From the NCBI GenBank assembly GCA_965656535.1, contig CBFHKX010000001.1, positions 930,001 to 994,000 on the forward strand: 64,000 bases of DNA, in the 5' to 3' direction. Under the pieces are notes generated by a model. That model did no database searches. It was given only the letters and a program-made list of their open reading frames with translations, and was not told the origin of the DNA. Made by a program: the position numbers and the translations under genes. This DNA is from Lishizhenia sp965656535. Its GTDB lineage: Bacteria; Bacteroidota; Bacteroidia; Flavobacteriales_D; Crocinitomicaceae. Position 1 is the first letter of the stretch; the number at the start of each line of letters is the position of its first letter. Below are positions 51,295 to 59,459 of the stretch, piece by piece.

Positions 51295-53403
51295 TTACTC
51301 TATTTCTATATTAAAATCTGTTGTGAAAGCCAGCTTACCATTAATTTTCTCTTCTTTTCCTGGTATTTCAATTCCTTTAATAGTGGTAGTCTTCCCTTTA
51401 TTAATTAAGTCGTGAATTTGTTTTTTTGTTAGTTTTTTATTCAAAAATTGAAAAGGTAGTACAAATCTACAGCCCTGTTTGTAGCCAGCGCATCCATAAG
51501 CAGATTTGCCTTTGATTATTTTGTTCTGCTTACATTTTGGGCAAGTTTCTTCTTCTAAATTAATCTCTACTTTTTTCCGTGGAGCAGCTTTTTTCTTGGC
51601 TTTTTTAGCTTCCTCCTCACTTAAAATTGTAATAGAATCTTCTGTTTTGCTAAACATTACTTCATTGGTAACGCCCACCACCATTTCTACTAATTCTTTT
51701 TTAAAAGCATCAGAGCTATACTCACCTTTTTCTATTAGACGCAGTTTTTTTTCCCAATCACCAGTCATACTGGCAGATTTTAAAGTATCGTTTTTAATAA
51801 TATTTATAAGATCTATGCCTGTTTGCGTTGCAATGATATTTTTCCTTTTCCGTTCTAAATACCTTCTTCTAAACAAGGTTTCAATAATGTTTGCGCGCGT
51901 AGAAGGTCTTCCGATACCATTATCTTTCATCAATTCCCTTGCTTCTTCATCATCAACCTGTTTTCCTGCGGTTTCCATGGCGCGCAATAAAGTAGCTTCA
52001 GTATAGTGCTTGGGTGGTGTTGTAGATTTTTGGTCAACACGCGGTTGATGTTCGCCTTTTTCACCTTTTTCGAAAACAGGCATCAGTTTTTCGTCTTCTT
52101 TTTTATCTTTTTCAGTGTCTTTTTGATACACAACTCTCCATCCTGGTTCTAAAATCTGCTTCCCTGTTGCCTTAAATTCTAGCTTCAGCACCTCGCCAAG
52201 TACTGTTGTGTTACTTACCTTGCAATCAGGGTAAAAAACACTTATAAAACGTTTAGAAACTAAATCGTAGACCTTTTGTTCCTGAGGCGTAATACCAGAG
52301 GGTACAATTCCCGTAGGAATAATAGCGTGGTGGTCTGTTACCTTTTTATCATCAAAAACTTGTTTCGATTTACGGATTGGTTTTTCTAATAATGGAGCTG
52401 TTAATGCGCTATAGTATTTCAAACCTTTTAATATGCCTGGTACTTTTGGATATATATCTTCAGATAAGTAGGTTGTATCTACTCTTGGGTAAGTAACAAA
52501 CTTTTTTTCATACAGACTTTGAATATATTTTAAGGTTTCATCTGCAGAATATCCAAATTTTCTATTGGCTTCTACTTGTAGGGCGGTTAAATCAAATAAT
52601 CTAGGCGGTGTTTCTTTTCCTTCTTTTTGCTCAAAAGAGGTAATTTCAAAAGGTTCTGGCGAAATCTTTTCCAAAGCATACTTCGCTTTTTCTTCCTTTT
52701 TTATTTTTCCTAATACAGAGTTGAATTCCGTTCCTCTGTAAACGGTGCGCAATTCCCAAAAGTCTTCAGATTTAAAATTTTCTATTTCTATTGTTCGTTG
52801 TACAATCATTGCAAGCGTAGGCGTTTGCACTCTGCCTATTGATAGTACTTGCTTCTGCTGACCATATTTTAGGGTAAATAATCGAGTTGCATTAATCCCC
52901 AATAGCCAATCTCCGATTGCTCTAGAAGAGCCTGCAGCATATAAATTATCAAATTGTTTTGCTTCTTTAACTTTCTGAAAACCTTCTTTAATCGCTTCTT
53001 CTGTTAAAGAGGAAATCCATAAGCGTTTTACTGGAACTTTACATTTAGCCATGTGTAATACCCAGCGTTGTATTACTTCTCCTTCTTGTCCGGCATCACC
53101 ACAGTTTATAACTTCTGTACAATTACTTACCAAGCGTTTTATTACGTTAAACTGTTTTTGAACGCCTTGGTCGTCCATTACCTTAATTCCAAATTTGGAT
53201 GGAATCATGGGTAAAGTTCTTAAGTTCCAAAATTTCCAAGTATCTATATAATCTCTTGGTTCTTTGAGCGTACAGAGGTGACCAAAAGTCCATGTTACTT
53301 GATAACCATTACCTTCAAAATACCCGTCATTACGCTGTTTTGCACCAAGTACTTGGGCAATATCTTTAGCTACGCTTGGTTTTTCGGCAATACAAACTTT
53401 CAT
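51295..53403 (-). CDS. topB: DNA topoisomerase III
   Basis: 702 residues. The TOPRIM domain starts MKVCIAEKPSVAKDIAQVLG with the acidic GDAGQEGE at 102-109. The catalytic Tyr305 is in FVTYPRVDTTYL, and the type IA core DNGIGRPSTRANIIETL is present. The C-terminus carries a four-Cys zinc ribbon (CPKCKQNK and YGCAGYKQGCRF). Type IA enzymes decatenate single-stranded DNA crossings. It is followed on the same strand by the CxxC membrane-protein gene (1 bp) and preceded by folA (15 bp). Confidence 0.95.
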   Translation of the reverse strand: MKVCIAEKPSVAKDIAQVLGAKQRNDGYFEGNGYQVTWTFGHLCTLKEPRDYIDTWKFWNLRTLPMIPSKFGIKVMDDQGVQKQFNVIKRLVSNCTEVINCGDAGQEGEVIQRWVLHMAKCKVPVKRLWISSLTEEAIKEGFQKVKEAKQFDNLYAAGSSRAIGDWLLGINATRLFTLKYGQQKQVLSIGRVQTPTLAMIVQRTIEIENFKSEDFWELRTVYRGTEFNSVLGKIKKEEKAKYALEKISPEPFEITSFEQKEGKETPPRLFDLTALQVEANRKFGYSADETLKYIQSLYEKKFVTYPRVDTTYLSEDIYPKVPGILKGLKYYSALTAPLLEKPIRKSKQVFDDKKVTDHHAIIPTGIVPSGITPQEQKVYDLVSKRFISVFYPDCKVSNTTVLGEVLKLEFKATGKQILEPGWRVVYQKDTEKDKKEDEKLMPVFEKGEKGEHQPRVDQKSTTPPKHYTEATLLRAMETAGKQVDDEEARELMKDNGIGRPSTRANIIETLFRRRYLERKRKNIIATQTGIDLINIIKNDTLKSASMTGDWEKKLRLIEKGEYSSDAFKKELVEMVVGVTNEVMFSKTEDSITILSEEEAKKAKKKAAPRKKVEINLEEETCPKCKQNKIIKGKSAYGCAGYKQGCRFVLPFQFLNKKLTKKQIHDLINKGKTTTIKGIEIPGKEEKINGKLAFTTDFNIEIE

Positions 53404-53418
53404 TTGATTTGGCTACAA

Positions 53419-53925
53419 TTATTTAAAGTATCTATTGATCTTGAAGTTGTACTTATTCTTCTCATCTTTTTGATGTTCAAGAATAGTTTCGCTCTGCCAA
53501 TTACTATAATCTATCTCAGGAAAAAATGCATCAGCGTCAAAAGCTTCATCTATGTGTGTGATGTACATTTGGTCTATTAAGTTATTTTCCAGGGCTAGTT
53601 TGTAAATTTCAGCACCTCCAATTACAAATAATGTTCTTTTTTCACTTTTTGAGTTGTAAGTTTCTATCGCTTTTTCTAAAGAGTTAAAAACCGCTGCTCC
53701 TTGCGTTTTATAGTTTTCATTTCTGGTTAGAATAACATTCTCTCTGTTTACTAATGGTCTGTATTTTTCAGGTATAGATTCCCAATTTTTTCTACCCATT
53801 AGTACAATATGTTGGGTGGTAGTTTCTTTAAAAAACTTCATGTCTTTCGGTAGATGCCAGATCAAATCATTATTTTTACCAATTTCTTGGTTCTTACCCA
53901 TTGCTACAATAAGAGCTATTTTCAT
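53419..53925 (-). CDS. folA: Dihydrofolate reductase
   Basis: 168 residues. Active-site pattern IALIVAMGKNQEIGKNNDLI then WHLPKDMKFFKETT with catalytic Asp28; MGRKNWESIP and FVIGGAEIYKLAL (NADPH binding) follow. DHFR regenerates tetrahydrofolate used up by thymidylate synthase, encoded two genes upstream. The start overlaps the capA-like gene by 4 bp. Confidence 0.96.
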   Translation of the reverse strand: MKIALIVAMGKNQEIGKNNDLIWHLPKDMKFFKETTTQHIVLMGRKNWESIPEKYRPLVNRENVILTRNENYKTQGAAVFNSLEKAIETYNSKSEKRTLFVIGGAEIYKLALENNLIDQMYITHIDEAFDADAFFPEIDYSNWQSETILEHQKDEKNKYNFKINRYFK

Positions 53926-55310
53926 TTTTCTGCTAAGATTACAAAGTTTGGTTTAACCCTTATTAATTGCAAGTTGTCTAGTTTACAATCAGTCAAAAAG
54001 TTTAAATTTCCTCGAGCACTGTCTATATCATCGGACATACCAGAAACAAAAACATAAGAGCCATCTTTAAGTGCAATTCTATGAATGTAAGTATGTAGTG
54101 TTTGTGGAATATTTTCTGGAATCTCTGGAGAATTTGATTTCGCTACTTGAACAGAAAAATACTCAGAAAGATGTTTGTCAACAATTGCTTTGGCTTGTGG
54201 TATATTTTTCAAGAAGCACTCTTGTACATTGATATTATTTTCACTCAATAATTTTCTACTATCGTTTAAAAATAAGCTTATTTTAGCTTCTTCTTCTGGT
54301 GTTAAGAACTGTGGGTAAAGTGCGTTGTAATCATAAGCGGGTAAAATATAATAGGGCTTTAAAACGCCCTCTTTTCTAGGAAAAACCCAGTTGAGAAAAT
54401 AACCTGTATTTTTTATTTTAGTAAAGTTGTCCTTTTTTTCTAAAGTCGCAACAACCATTAATCCACCATCCTTAGTTCTACCTCGTTGGTTTGAAATGTG
54501 GTTACCCAAAGACCAAACCGTAAATTTATCTTTATTCTCAACTTTTTTACGTTCTATAGGCTGTACAACATGAGGGTGTCCACCAATAACCATATCAGCT
54601 CCATACCTATAAATAAAGGCTTCCCACTTTTTTTGATAATTATCAGGTAAGGGTAAGTACTCTTTCCCCCAATGCGTAAAAACTATGATCTGATCTGCAT
54701 TCATAGTTTTGACTTTAGCAAGGTCTTTAGCAATCATTGCGCTATCAATATAATTTATGATTAGCGGTTTTGCTACTTTTAGGCCGTTTGTGCCATATGT
54801 ATAGTTTAGTAAAGCTATCCTAATCCCATTCTTGTTCAAGATTAGTGGGTAAGTTGAATCTCTTTCAGCTTTGTTTCTAAAAGTTCCGGTATGTGTTAGA
54901 CCTAATTCATCCAAAACGTCAAGTGTACCAATAACTCCTTTGCTTCCTTTGTCGCAACTATGATTGTTAGCGGTTAAAATAACATCGAAACCAGCAAATT
55001 TCAGTGCAGAAGACAATGCTGGCGGAGCAGTAAATTGCGGATAACCTTTATATGGTTTCCCACCGTGAGTTACTTCTAAGTTTGCTACGGCAATGTCGTG
55101 TTGTTCAATAATTGGTTTAACAAATTTAAAACAGTCATTATAATCATAAGTGTTAGACTTTGTGTTGTATGCTGCTTTGAGTTGACCGTCGTGTTGCATT
55201 ACGTCACCAACAAATAACATACTAACCTCTTGTTGAGAGAAGCTACAAGTTAAACTTAAGATTAAAAAACTACACAGCAACAGCTGCTTTAATGTGTGGA
55301 TGTGGATCAT
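53922..55310 (-). CDS. CapA-family metallophosphatase-like protein
   Basis: 462 residues. A signal peptide (about 7-26, TLKQLLLCSFLILSLTCSFS) is followed by the calcineurin-like CapA fold: LFVGDVMQHDG (D36), VANLEVTHGG (E79), LTANNHSCDKG (N116/H117) and VIGGHPHVVQPIERK. CapA/PgsA-type proteins act in poly-gamma-glutamate capsule formation, but most homologues have unknown roles. The ATG overlaps the end of thyA by 41 bp, an unusually long overlap. A TTG further in would shorten it, but would also cut the signal peptide. Confidence 0.85.
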   Translation of the reverse strand: MIHIHTLKQLLLCSFLILSLTCSFSQQEVSMLFVGDVMQHDGQLKAAYNTKSNTYDYNDCFKFVKPIIEQHDIAVANLEVTHGGKPYKGYPQFTAPPALSSALKFAGFDVILTANNHSCDKGSKGVIGTLDVLDELGLTHTGTFRNKAERDSTYPLILNKNGIRIALLNYTYGTNGLKVAKPLIINYIDSAMIAKDLAKVKTMNADQIIVFTHWGKEYLPLPDNYQKKWEAFIYRYGADMVIGGHPHVVQPIERKKVENKDKFTVWSLGNHISNQRGRTKDGGLMVVATLEKKDNFTKIKNTGYFLNWVFPRKEGVLKPYYILPAYDYNALYPQFLTPEEEAKISLFLNDSRKLLSENNINVQECFLKNIPQAKAIVDKHLSEYFSVQVAKSNSPEIPENIPQTLHTYIHRIALKDGSYVFVSGMSDDIDSARGNLNFLTDCKLDNLQLIRVKPNFVILAEK

Positions 55311-56067
55311 AATTCAATAATTCAAAATCTTCGTAAGTAAAGTCAAATAAATCTTTTACTTCAGGATTAATTTTCATAGTTGGTAGCGGTCTAAAATCTC
55401 TAGATAATTGCAGTTTCGCTTGTTCAAAATGATTTGAGTAAAGATGAGCATCTCCAAAAGTGTGTATAAACTCCCCTGGTTGTAAACCACATACTTGAGC
55501 TATCATCATAGTCAGTAAAGCATAACTGGCAATATTAAAAGGAACACCTAAGAAAGTATCTGCAGAACGCTGATATAATTGACAGCTTAATTTGCCTTCT
55601 GCAACATAAAACTGAAACAAACAATGACAAGGAGGTAGAGCCATATCTTCAACATCAGCAACGTTCCAAGCACTAACTAACAGTCGCCTAGAGTTTGGAT
55701 TGTTCTTGATTTGATTAACTAGGTTGGTGATTTGATCTATTGTTTCTCCTTCTTTTCTAGACGGCCAAGATCTCCATTGGTATCCGTAAACCGGACCAAG
55801 ATTACCATTTTCATCTGCCCACTCATCCCAGATAGAAACTTTATTATCTTTCAAATATTTAATATTCGTATCGCCCTTTAAAAACCAAAGCAGCTCGTGT
55901 ATAATTGAGCGTAAGTGTAGTTTTTTTGTTGTGATACAAGGAAAGCCTTCTGATAAATCGAAGCGCATTTGATATCCAAAAACAGAACGTGTACCTGTAC
56001 CTGTTCTATCTCCTTTATCTGTTCCGTTATCAAGTATATGCTGAAGTAAATCGTGGTATTGTTTCAT
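55270..56067 (-). CDS. thyA: Thymidylate synthase
   Basis: 265 residues, nearly the length of the E. coli enzyme. Catalytic Cys147 is in LPPCHCLFQFYV; RTGTGTRSVFG, YQWRSWPSRK and QRSADTFLGVPFNIASYALL are all present. It methylates dUMP with methylene-tetrahydrofolate. The folA gene two positions downstream completes the dTMP cycle. A near-consensus -7 (TATCTTTA) lies just upstream. Confidence 0.97.
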   Translation of the reverse strand: MKQYHDLLQHILDNGTDKGDRTGTGTRSVFGYQMRFDLSEGFPCITTKKLHLRSIIHELLWFLKGDTNIKYLKDNKVSIWDEWADENGNLGPVYGYQWRSWPSRKEGETIDQITNLVNQIKNNPNSRRLLVSAWNVADVEDMALPPCHCLFQFYVAEGKLSCQLYQRSADTFLGVPFNIASYALLTMMIAQVCGLQPGEFIHTFGDAHLYSNHFEQAKLQLSRDFRPLPTMKINPEVKDLFDFTYEDFELLNYDPHPHIKAAVAV

Positions 56068-56145
56068 CTTATTTTCTTATGGAAGAATAAAGATAATATA
56101 TCTAAGTTTAGATTGGTACTACTGTTAATAAGTATGGAAAAAAGC

Positions 56146-56526
56146 TTAATTTTCTTCGATACTAATTGATTCTATTTTGAACGCTTTTCCTAAGCGTTTA
56201 AACTTTAAAGTTACACGTAATTCTCTTGAAGAAACTAGTGTTCCGATAGCAAAAGAGCTAGACCCTGTAGTTTTTCCTTTGAAAATAAAAGAGAAGCTTT
56301 TTACCGGATACTGCTTGAAAAAATTATTTAAAACTAACTCACCTTGGGTTTGGCTATAAACGCCATCTTTTTCTAAAATAGAGATAGAAATTTTTTCTTT
56401 ACCAAATGCAACAATATCTTTTGCATTTTGTGTAGAAAAGCTTTTTTCTATGGAATCGAAAGGGATATCTGTAGAAGAATTGATGATCGAAGATAATCCA
56501 AAAAGGATATAGAAAAATAAATTCAT
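56146..56526 (-). CDS. DUF4783 protein, secreted
   Basis: 126 residues. A hydrophobic N-terminus (about 1-17) is followed by a small alpha/beta domain with a cone-like pattern: SIEKSFSTQNAKDIVAFGKE, GELVLNNFFKQYPVKSFSFI and LRVTLKFKRLGKAFKIESIS. This matches DUF4783, a Bacteroidota family of unknown role with an NTF2-like fold. It is divergent from rlmH. Confidence 0.8.
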   Translation of the reverse strand: MNLFFYILFGLSSIINSSTDIPFDSIEKSFSTQNAKDIVAFGKEKISISILEKDGVYSQTQGELVLNNFFKQYPVKSFSFIFKGKTTGSSSFAIGTLVSSRELRVTLKFKRLGKAFKIESISIEEN

Positions 56527-56582
56527 GCGTGTTGTTTTTTGAAGAAGAGCAAGAATTATGCCTTATACTGATATACAACTCT

Positions 56583-56590
56583 TACTTTTG
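56583..56590 (+). promoter_or_regulatory. -7 promoter element of rlmH
   Basis: TACTTTTG, exact -7 match, 23 bp before the ATG at 56614. Confidence 0.5.
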
Positions 56591-56613
56591 CTAAGATAGA
56601 AATACTTTTTGAA

Positions 56614-57087
56614 ATGAAAATCAAAATAATATGTGTTGGTAAAACGGCGAAGTCCTTTTTAATAGAAGGCGAAAATGAATATCTAAACCGCCTGAAGCAT
56701 TATGTGCGCGTAGAAAGAATTGAGTTGCCAGATATTAAAAACGCAAAAAAATTAACAGAAGAGCAAATAAAAATAGCAGAAGGAGAACAAATTTTGTCCA
56801 AAGTTTCTTCGGGAGAAGCACTTTTTTTGTTAGATGAACAAGGAAAAGAGTTTAGTTCAGAAAAATTTGCAGCATTTCTGCAACAGAAGTTTAATATGGG
56901 CGGACACGGAATTGTGTTCGTAATTGGTGGTCCTTATGGTTTTTCTAAAGAATTGTATAACGCTTCAGTAGGTAAGTTATCATTGAGTAAAATGACTTTT
57001 TCACACCAAATGATACGCATGCTTTTTTTAGAACAAGTTTATCGTGCAATGACTATATTAAAAGGAGAGCCTTACCACCATAGGTAA
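56614..57087 (+). CDS. rlmH: 23S rRNA pseudouridine-1915 N3-methyltransferase
   Basis: 157 residues, the usual length of this SPOUT methyltransferase. Motifs are ALFLLDEQGKEFSSEKFAAF, IVFVIGGPYGFSKEL and the knot segment LSKMTFSHQMIRMLFLEQVY, ending GEPYHHR. It methylates the modified base in helix 69 of 23S rRNA. It is a single plus-strand gene between minus-strand genes, and a terminator stem begins within its last codons. Confidence 0.96.
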   Translation: MKIKIICVGKTAKSFLIEGENEYLNRLKHYVRVERIELPDIKNAKKLTEEQIKIAEGEQILSKVSSGEALFLLDEQGKEFSSEKFAAFLQQKFNMGGHGIVFVIGGPYGFSKELYNASVGKLSLSKMTFSHQMIRMLFLEQVYRAMTILKGEPYHHR

Positions 57088-57101
57088 TAAGGCTCTTTTT
57101 A
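57066..57101. terminator. Terminator overlapping the end of rlmH
   Basis: AGAGCCTTA (in the last rlmH codons) pairs with TAAGGCTCT, followed by T5. It lies 3 bp before the end of the convergent purS. Confidence 0.75.
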
Positions 57102-57103
57102 AT

Positions 57104-57355
57104 TTAAGCTTCTTCTATTGAGTATTCGTAGCTTTCCATTATCTGGTTTGCCAATAATTTCTTGCAAGATTCTTCTACTTTTTCAGTAGCAACTTCCATA
57201 GACGGAGCTTCTACAAACAAACGTATGTGTCTACCTATTCTTACACCATCAATTTCTGGCAACCCAATATTTTTCATACTGTTAGATACAGCTTTCCCTT
57301 GCGGGTCTAAAAGTGCCTCCAAGGGCATAACATCGATTTCAGCTTTGAATCTCAT
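57104..57355 (-). CDS. purS: Phosphoribosylformylglycinamidine synthase subunit PurS
   Basis: 83 residues, the size of PurS. The pattern VMPLEALLDPQGKAVSNSMK, GVRIGRHIRLFVEA and VEESCKKLLANQIMESYEYS matches PurS. PurS bridges PurL and PurQ in the fourth step of purine synthesis. The partner genes are not in this window. It overlaps the end of pssA by 17 bp. Confidence 0.9.
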   Translation of the reverse strand: MRFKAEIDVMPLEALLDPQGKAVSNSMKNIGLPEIDGVRIGRHIRLFVEAPSMEVATEKVEESCKKLLANQIMESYEYSIEEA

Positions 57356-58214
57356 TTTTATTTTTTTTAAACAAATTATTTTCTACCACAGAAAGTAGAA
57401 GATACAAAATTATAATAATTGCTAACGCCCACACCAATAAAAGAACAATTAATACGAGACTTGTTAGTAAAAAAATGTATCTGATTTCATTTCCTTTCCA
57501 ACCAAATGTTTTGAATTTAAGTGAAAATAAAGGGATTTCAGTAACCAGTAGTGACGAAAATAGAACAGTGAGTGTCATTAAAATTTGATCTTTTATTAAC
57601 AAAATAGACAAGGTCGATTTCCAGTTTTCAGATCCAAATCCGTCCCAAAGCATGAGTGCAAACGATGCAAAAAACAAGGTGTTTGCTGGTGTAGGTAATC
57701 CTATAAAGCGTTCGCTTTGGCGGGTGTCTAAATTAAATTTTGCTAGTCGAAACAAAGAAAAGAAAGGAATAAACAAGCCTACAAAGGGCAGAAATAAATT
57801 CCAGCCGTAAAAATGCGAAGGATAAATTTCGTTATGATTACCAACGAGATCGTTTAAATAAATAGAGATCCAATAATTAATATTAAAGCCAAAGGTTCCT
57901 TTTTGCCAAAATTGCTCAAAGGCAACTCCGTTACTTGCTGCAATGTCCCAAGCTCCGCTAATAATAAACAAAATGAATACTAAAATACCGGGAGCTACGC
58001 CAAAAGATACAATGTCGGCGAGCGAGTCGAGCTGCTTACCAAGTTCACCTTGTTTTTTTAGCAAACGCGCTAAAAAACCATCTAAGAAATCGAAAATGGC
58101 ACCTAAAAAAATGAATAGTGCAGCCAGTTCAATTCGACCAGAAAATGCAAAAATAATGGAGCAAATCCCGCTCAATAGATTAAAACCAGTTGTGATATTT
58201 GGGAGTGAAAACAT
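57339..58214 (-). CDS. pssA: CDP-diacylglycerol-serine O-phosphatidyltransferase
   Basis: 291 residues. Complete CDP-alcohol phosphotransferase motif: D45-G46-x2-A49-R50-x8-G59-x3-D63-x3-D67. Several membrane helices follow (for example ADIVSFGVAPGILVFILFII, LFSSLLVTEIPLFSLKF). It makes phosphatidylserine, the precursor of phosphatidylethanolamine. It overlaps purS by 17 bp, so the two are translated from one message. Confidence 0.94.
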   Translation of the reverse strand: MFSLPNITTGFNLLSGICSIIFAFSGRIELAALFIFLGAIFDFLDGFLARLLKKQGELGKQLDSLADIVSFGVAPGILVFILFIISGAWDIAASNGVAFEQFWQKGTFGFNINYWISIYLNDLVGNHNEIYPSHFYGWNLFLPFVGLFIPFFSLFRLAKFNLDTRQSERFIGLPTPANTLFFASFALMLWDGFGSENWKSTLSILLIKDQILMTLTVLFSSLLVTEIPLFSLKFKTFGWKGNEIRYIFLLTSLVLIVLLLVWALAIIIILYLLLSVVENNLFKKNKNEIQS

Positions 58215-58352
58215 TTTTTTTCGTGAAAAATAAAAAACATTCTTGTAAAAGAGTAAACGTTTCTGTTTTAAAACCGTATAGAAATTATGCAGATAAAAGG
58301 AATTCCTTTAAATTTATACAATATTTTGGGTGTATTTATGTTTAAACCTACT

Positions 58353-59459
58353 ATGAAGAATAGCTTTTTATGTTTAGTTAGCGCTTTTGTTTTGCTACTT
58401 TCTGTTAACCTTTTTGCTCAAGACGATACTAATGCGCCTAAATATTCTAACGAATTTTTGCAAATAGGTGTAGGTGCCGAAGCACTCGGGATGGGAAATT
58501 CTGTAGTCGCAAGCGTAAATGATGTTACGGCTGCTTATTGGAATCCGGCTGGGCTAACTCAAGTGAAAGACTGGGGAGAGGTTGCTTTGATGCACTCTGA
58601 ATATTTTGCAGGGATCGCTAAGTATGATTATTTAGGAATTGCACATCCTCTAGATGAAAAAAGCACAATCGGTTTCTCTGCTATTCGTTTTGGTGTTGAT
58701 GATATTCCAAATACTACCCAGTTAATTGATAATGAAGGGAGAATTGATTACGATAGGATTACGCTGTTTACCGCAGCAGATTACGCTTTTTTATTTTCAT
58801 ATGCCCGAAAGTTAAATATCGAAGGTTTGTCTGTCGGCGGAAACTTTAAGGTGATTTATAGAAAAGCTGGAGATTTTGCTCATTCTTGGGGTTTTGGTAT
58901 AGACGGAGGTTTGCAATATAGGTTAAACGACAAATTTCAGTTTGGTTTAATGGCAAGAGACGTAACATCTACTTTTAATGCTTGGGTTTTTGATTTAGAT
59001 ACAGAAACGCAAGAAGTTTTTTTAGAAACCGGTAATGAGATTCCGGAGAACGGACTAGAACTAACATTGCCTAGAATAATTTTAGCAGCTAATTATAAAC
59101 AGGATTTAGGCCAAAAAGGCATATATCTTTCTACAGAGCTTAACTTTAATGTTACAACAGATGGTAGAAGGAATACGCTTATTAAGTCAGACGTTTTTTC
59201 AGTTGACCCTACCTTTGGTTTAGAAATTGGATTTAAGAAGTTTGTAGCGATACGAGCGGGAATTGGAAACATTCAACAAACAAAAGATTTTGATGATAAT
59301 TTGAGTTATGGATTACAACCTAATATTGGAGTTGGACTAGGGTTTAGACGTATCTCTTTGGATTATGCTTTTACAGATATTGGAGATGTTTCAACAGCAC
59401 TTTATTCACACGTTATTTCGTTAAAATTTGGTTTGGATAAACCTAATAATGCACAATGA
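58353..59459 (+). CDS. porV: T9SS outer-membrane protein PorV
   Basis: 368 residues from the ATG at 58353, which starts the signal peptide (MKNSFLCLVSAFVLLLSVNL); in-frame starts at 58287 and 58338 add residues ahead of it. The mature part is a FadL-like barrel with the PorV signatures KYSNEFLQIGVGAEALGMGN and VNDVTAAYWNPAGLTQV, and the end HVISLKFGLDKP. PorV picks up T9SS cargo at the SprA translocon and hands it to the PorU sortase. Its stop overlaps the start of the C25 sortase gene by 4 bp (ATGA). Confidence 0.92.
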   Translation: MKNSFLCLVSAFVLLLSVNLFAQDDTNAPKYSNEFLQIGVGAEALGMGNSVVASVNDVTAAYWNPAGLTQVKDWGEVALMHSEYFAGIAKYDYLGIAHPLDEKSTIGFSAIRFGVDDIPNTTQLIDNEGRIDYDRITLFTAADYAFLFSYARKLNIEGLSVGGNFKVIYRKAGDFAHSWGFGIDGGLQYRLNDKFQFGLMARDVTSTFNAWVFDLDTETQEVFLETGNEIPENGLELTLPRIILAANYKQDLGQKGIYLSTELNFNVTTDGRRNTLIKSDVFSVDPTFGLEIGFKKFVAIRAGIGNIQQTKDFDDNLSYGLQPNIGVGLGFRRISLDYAFTDIGDVSTALYSHVISLKFGLDKPNNAQ

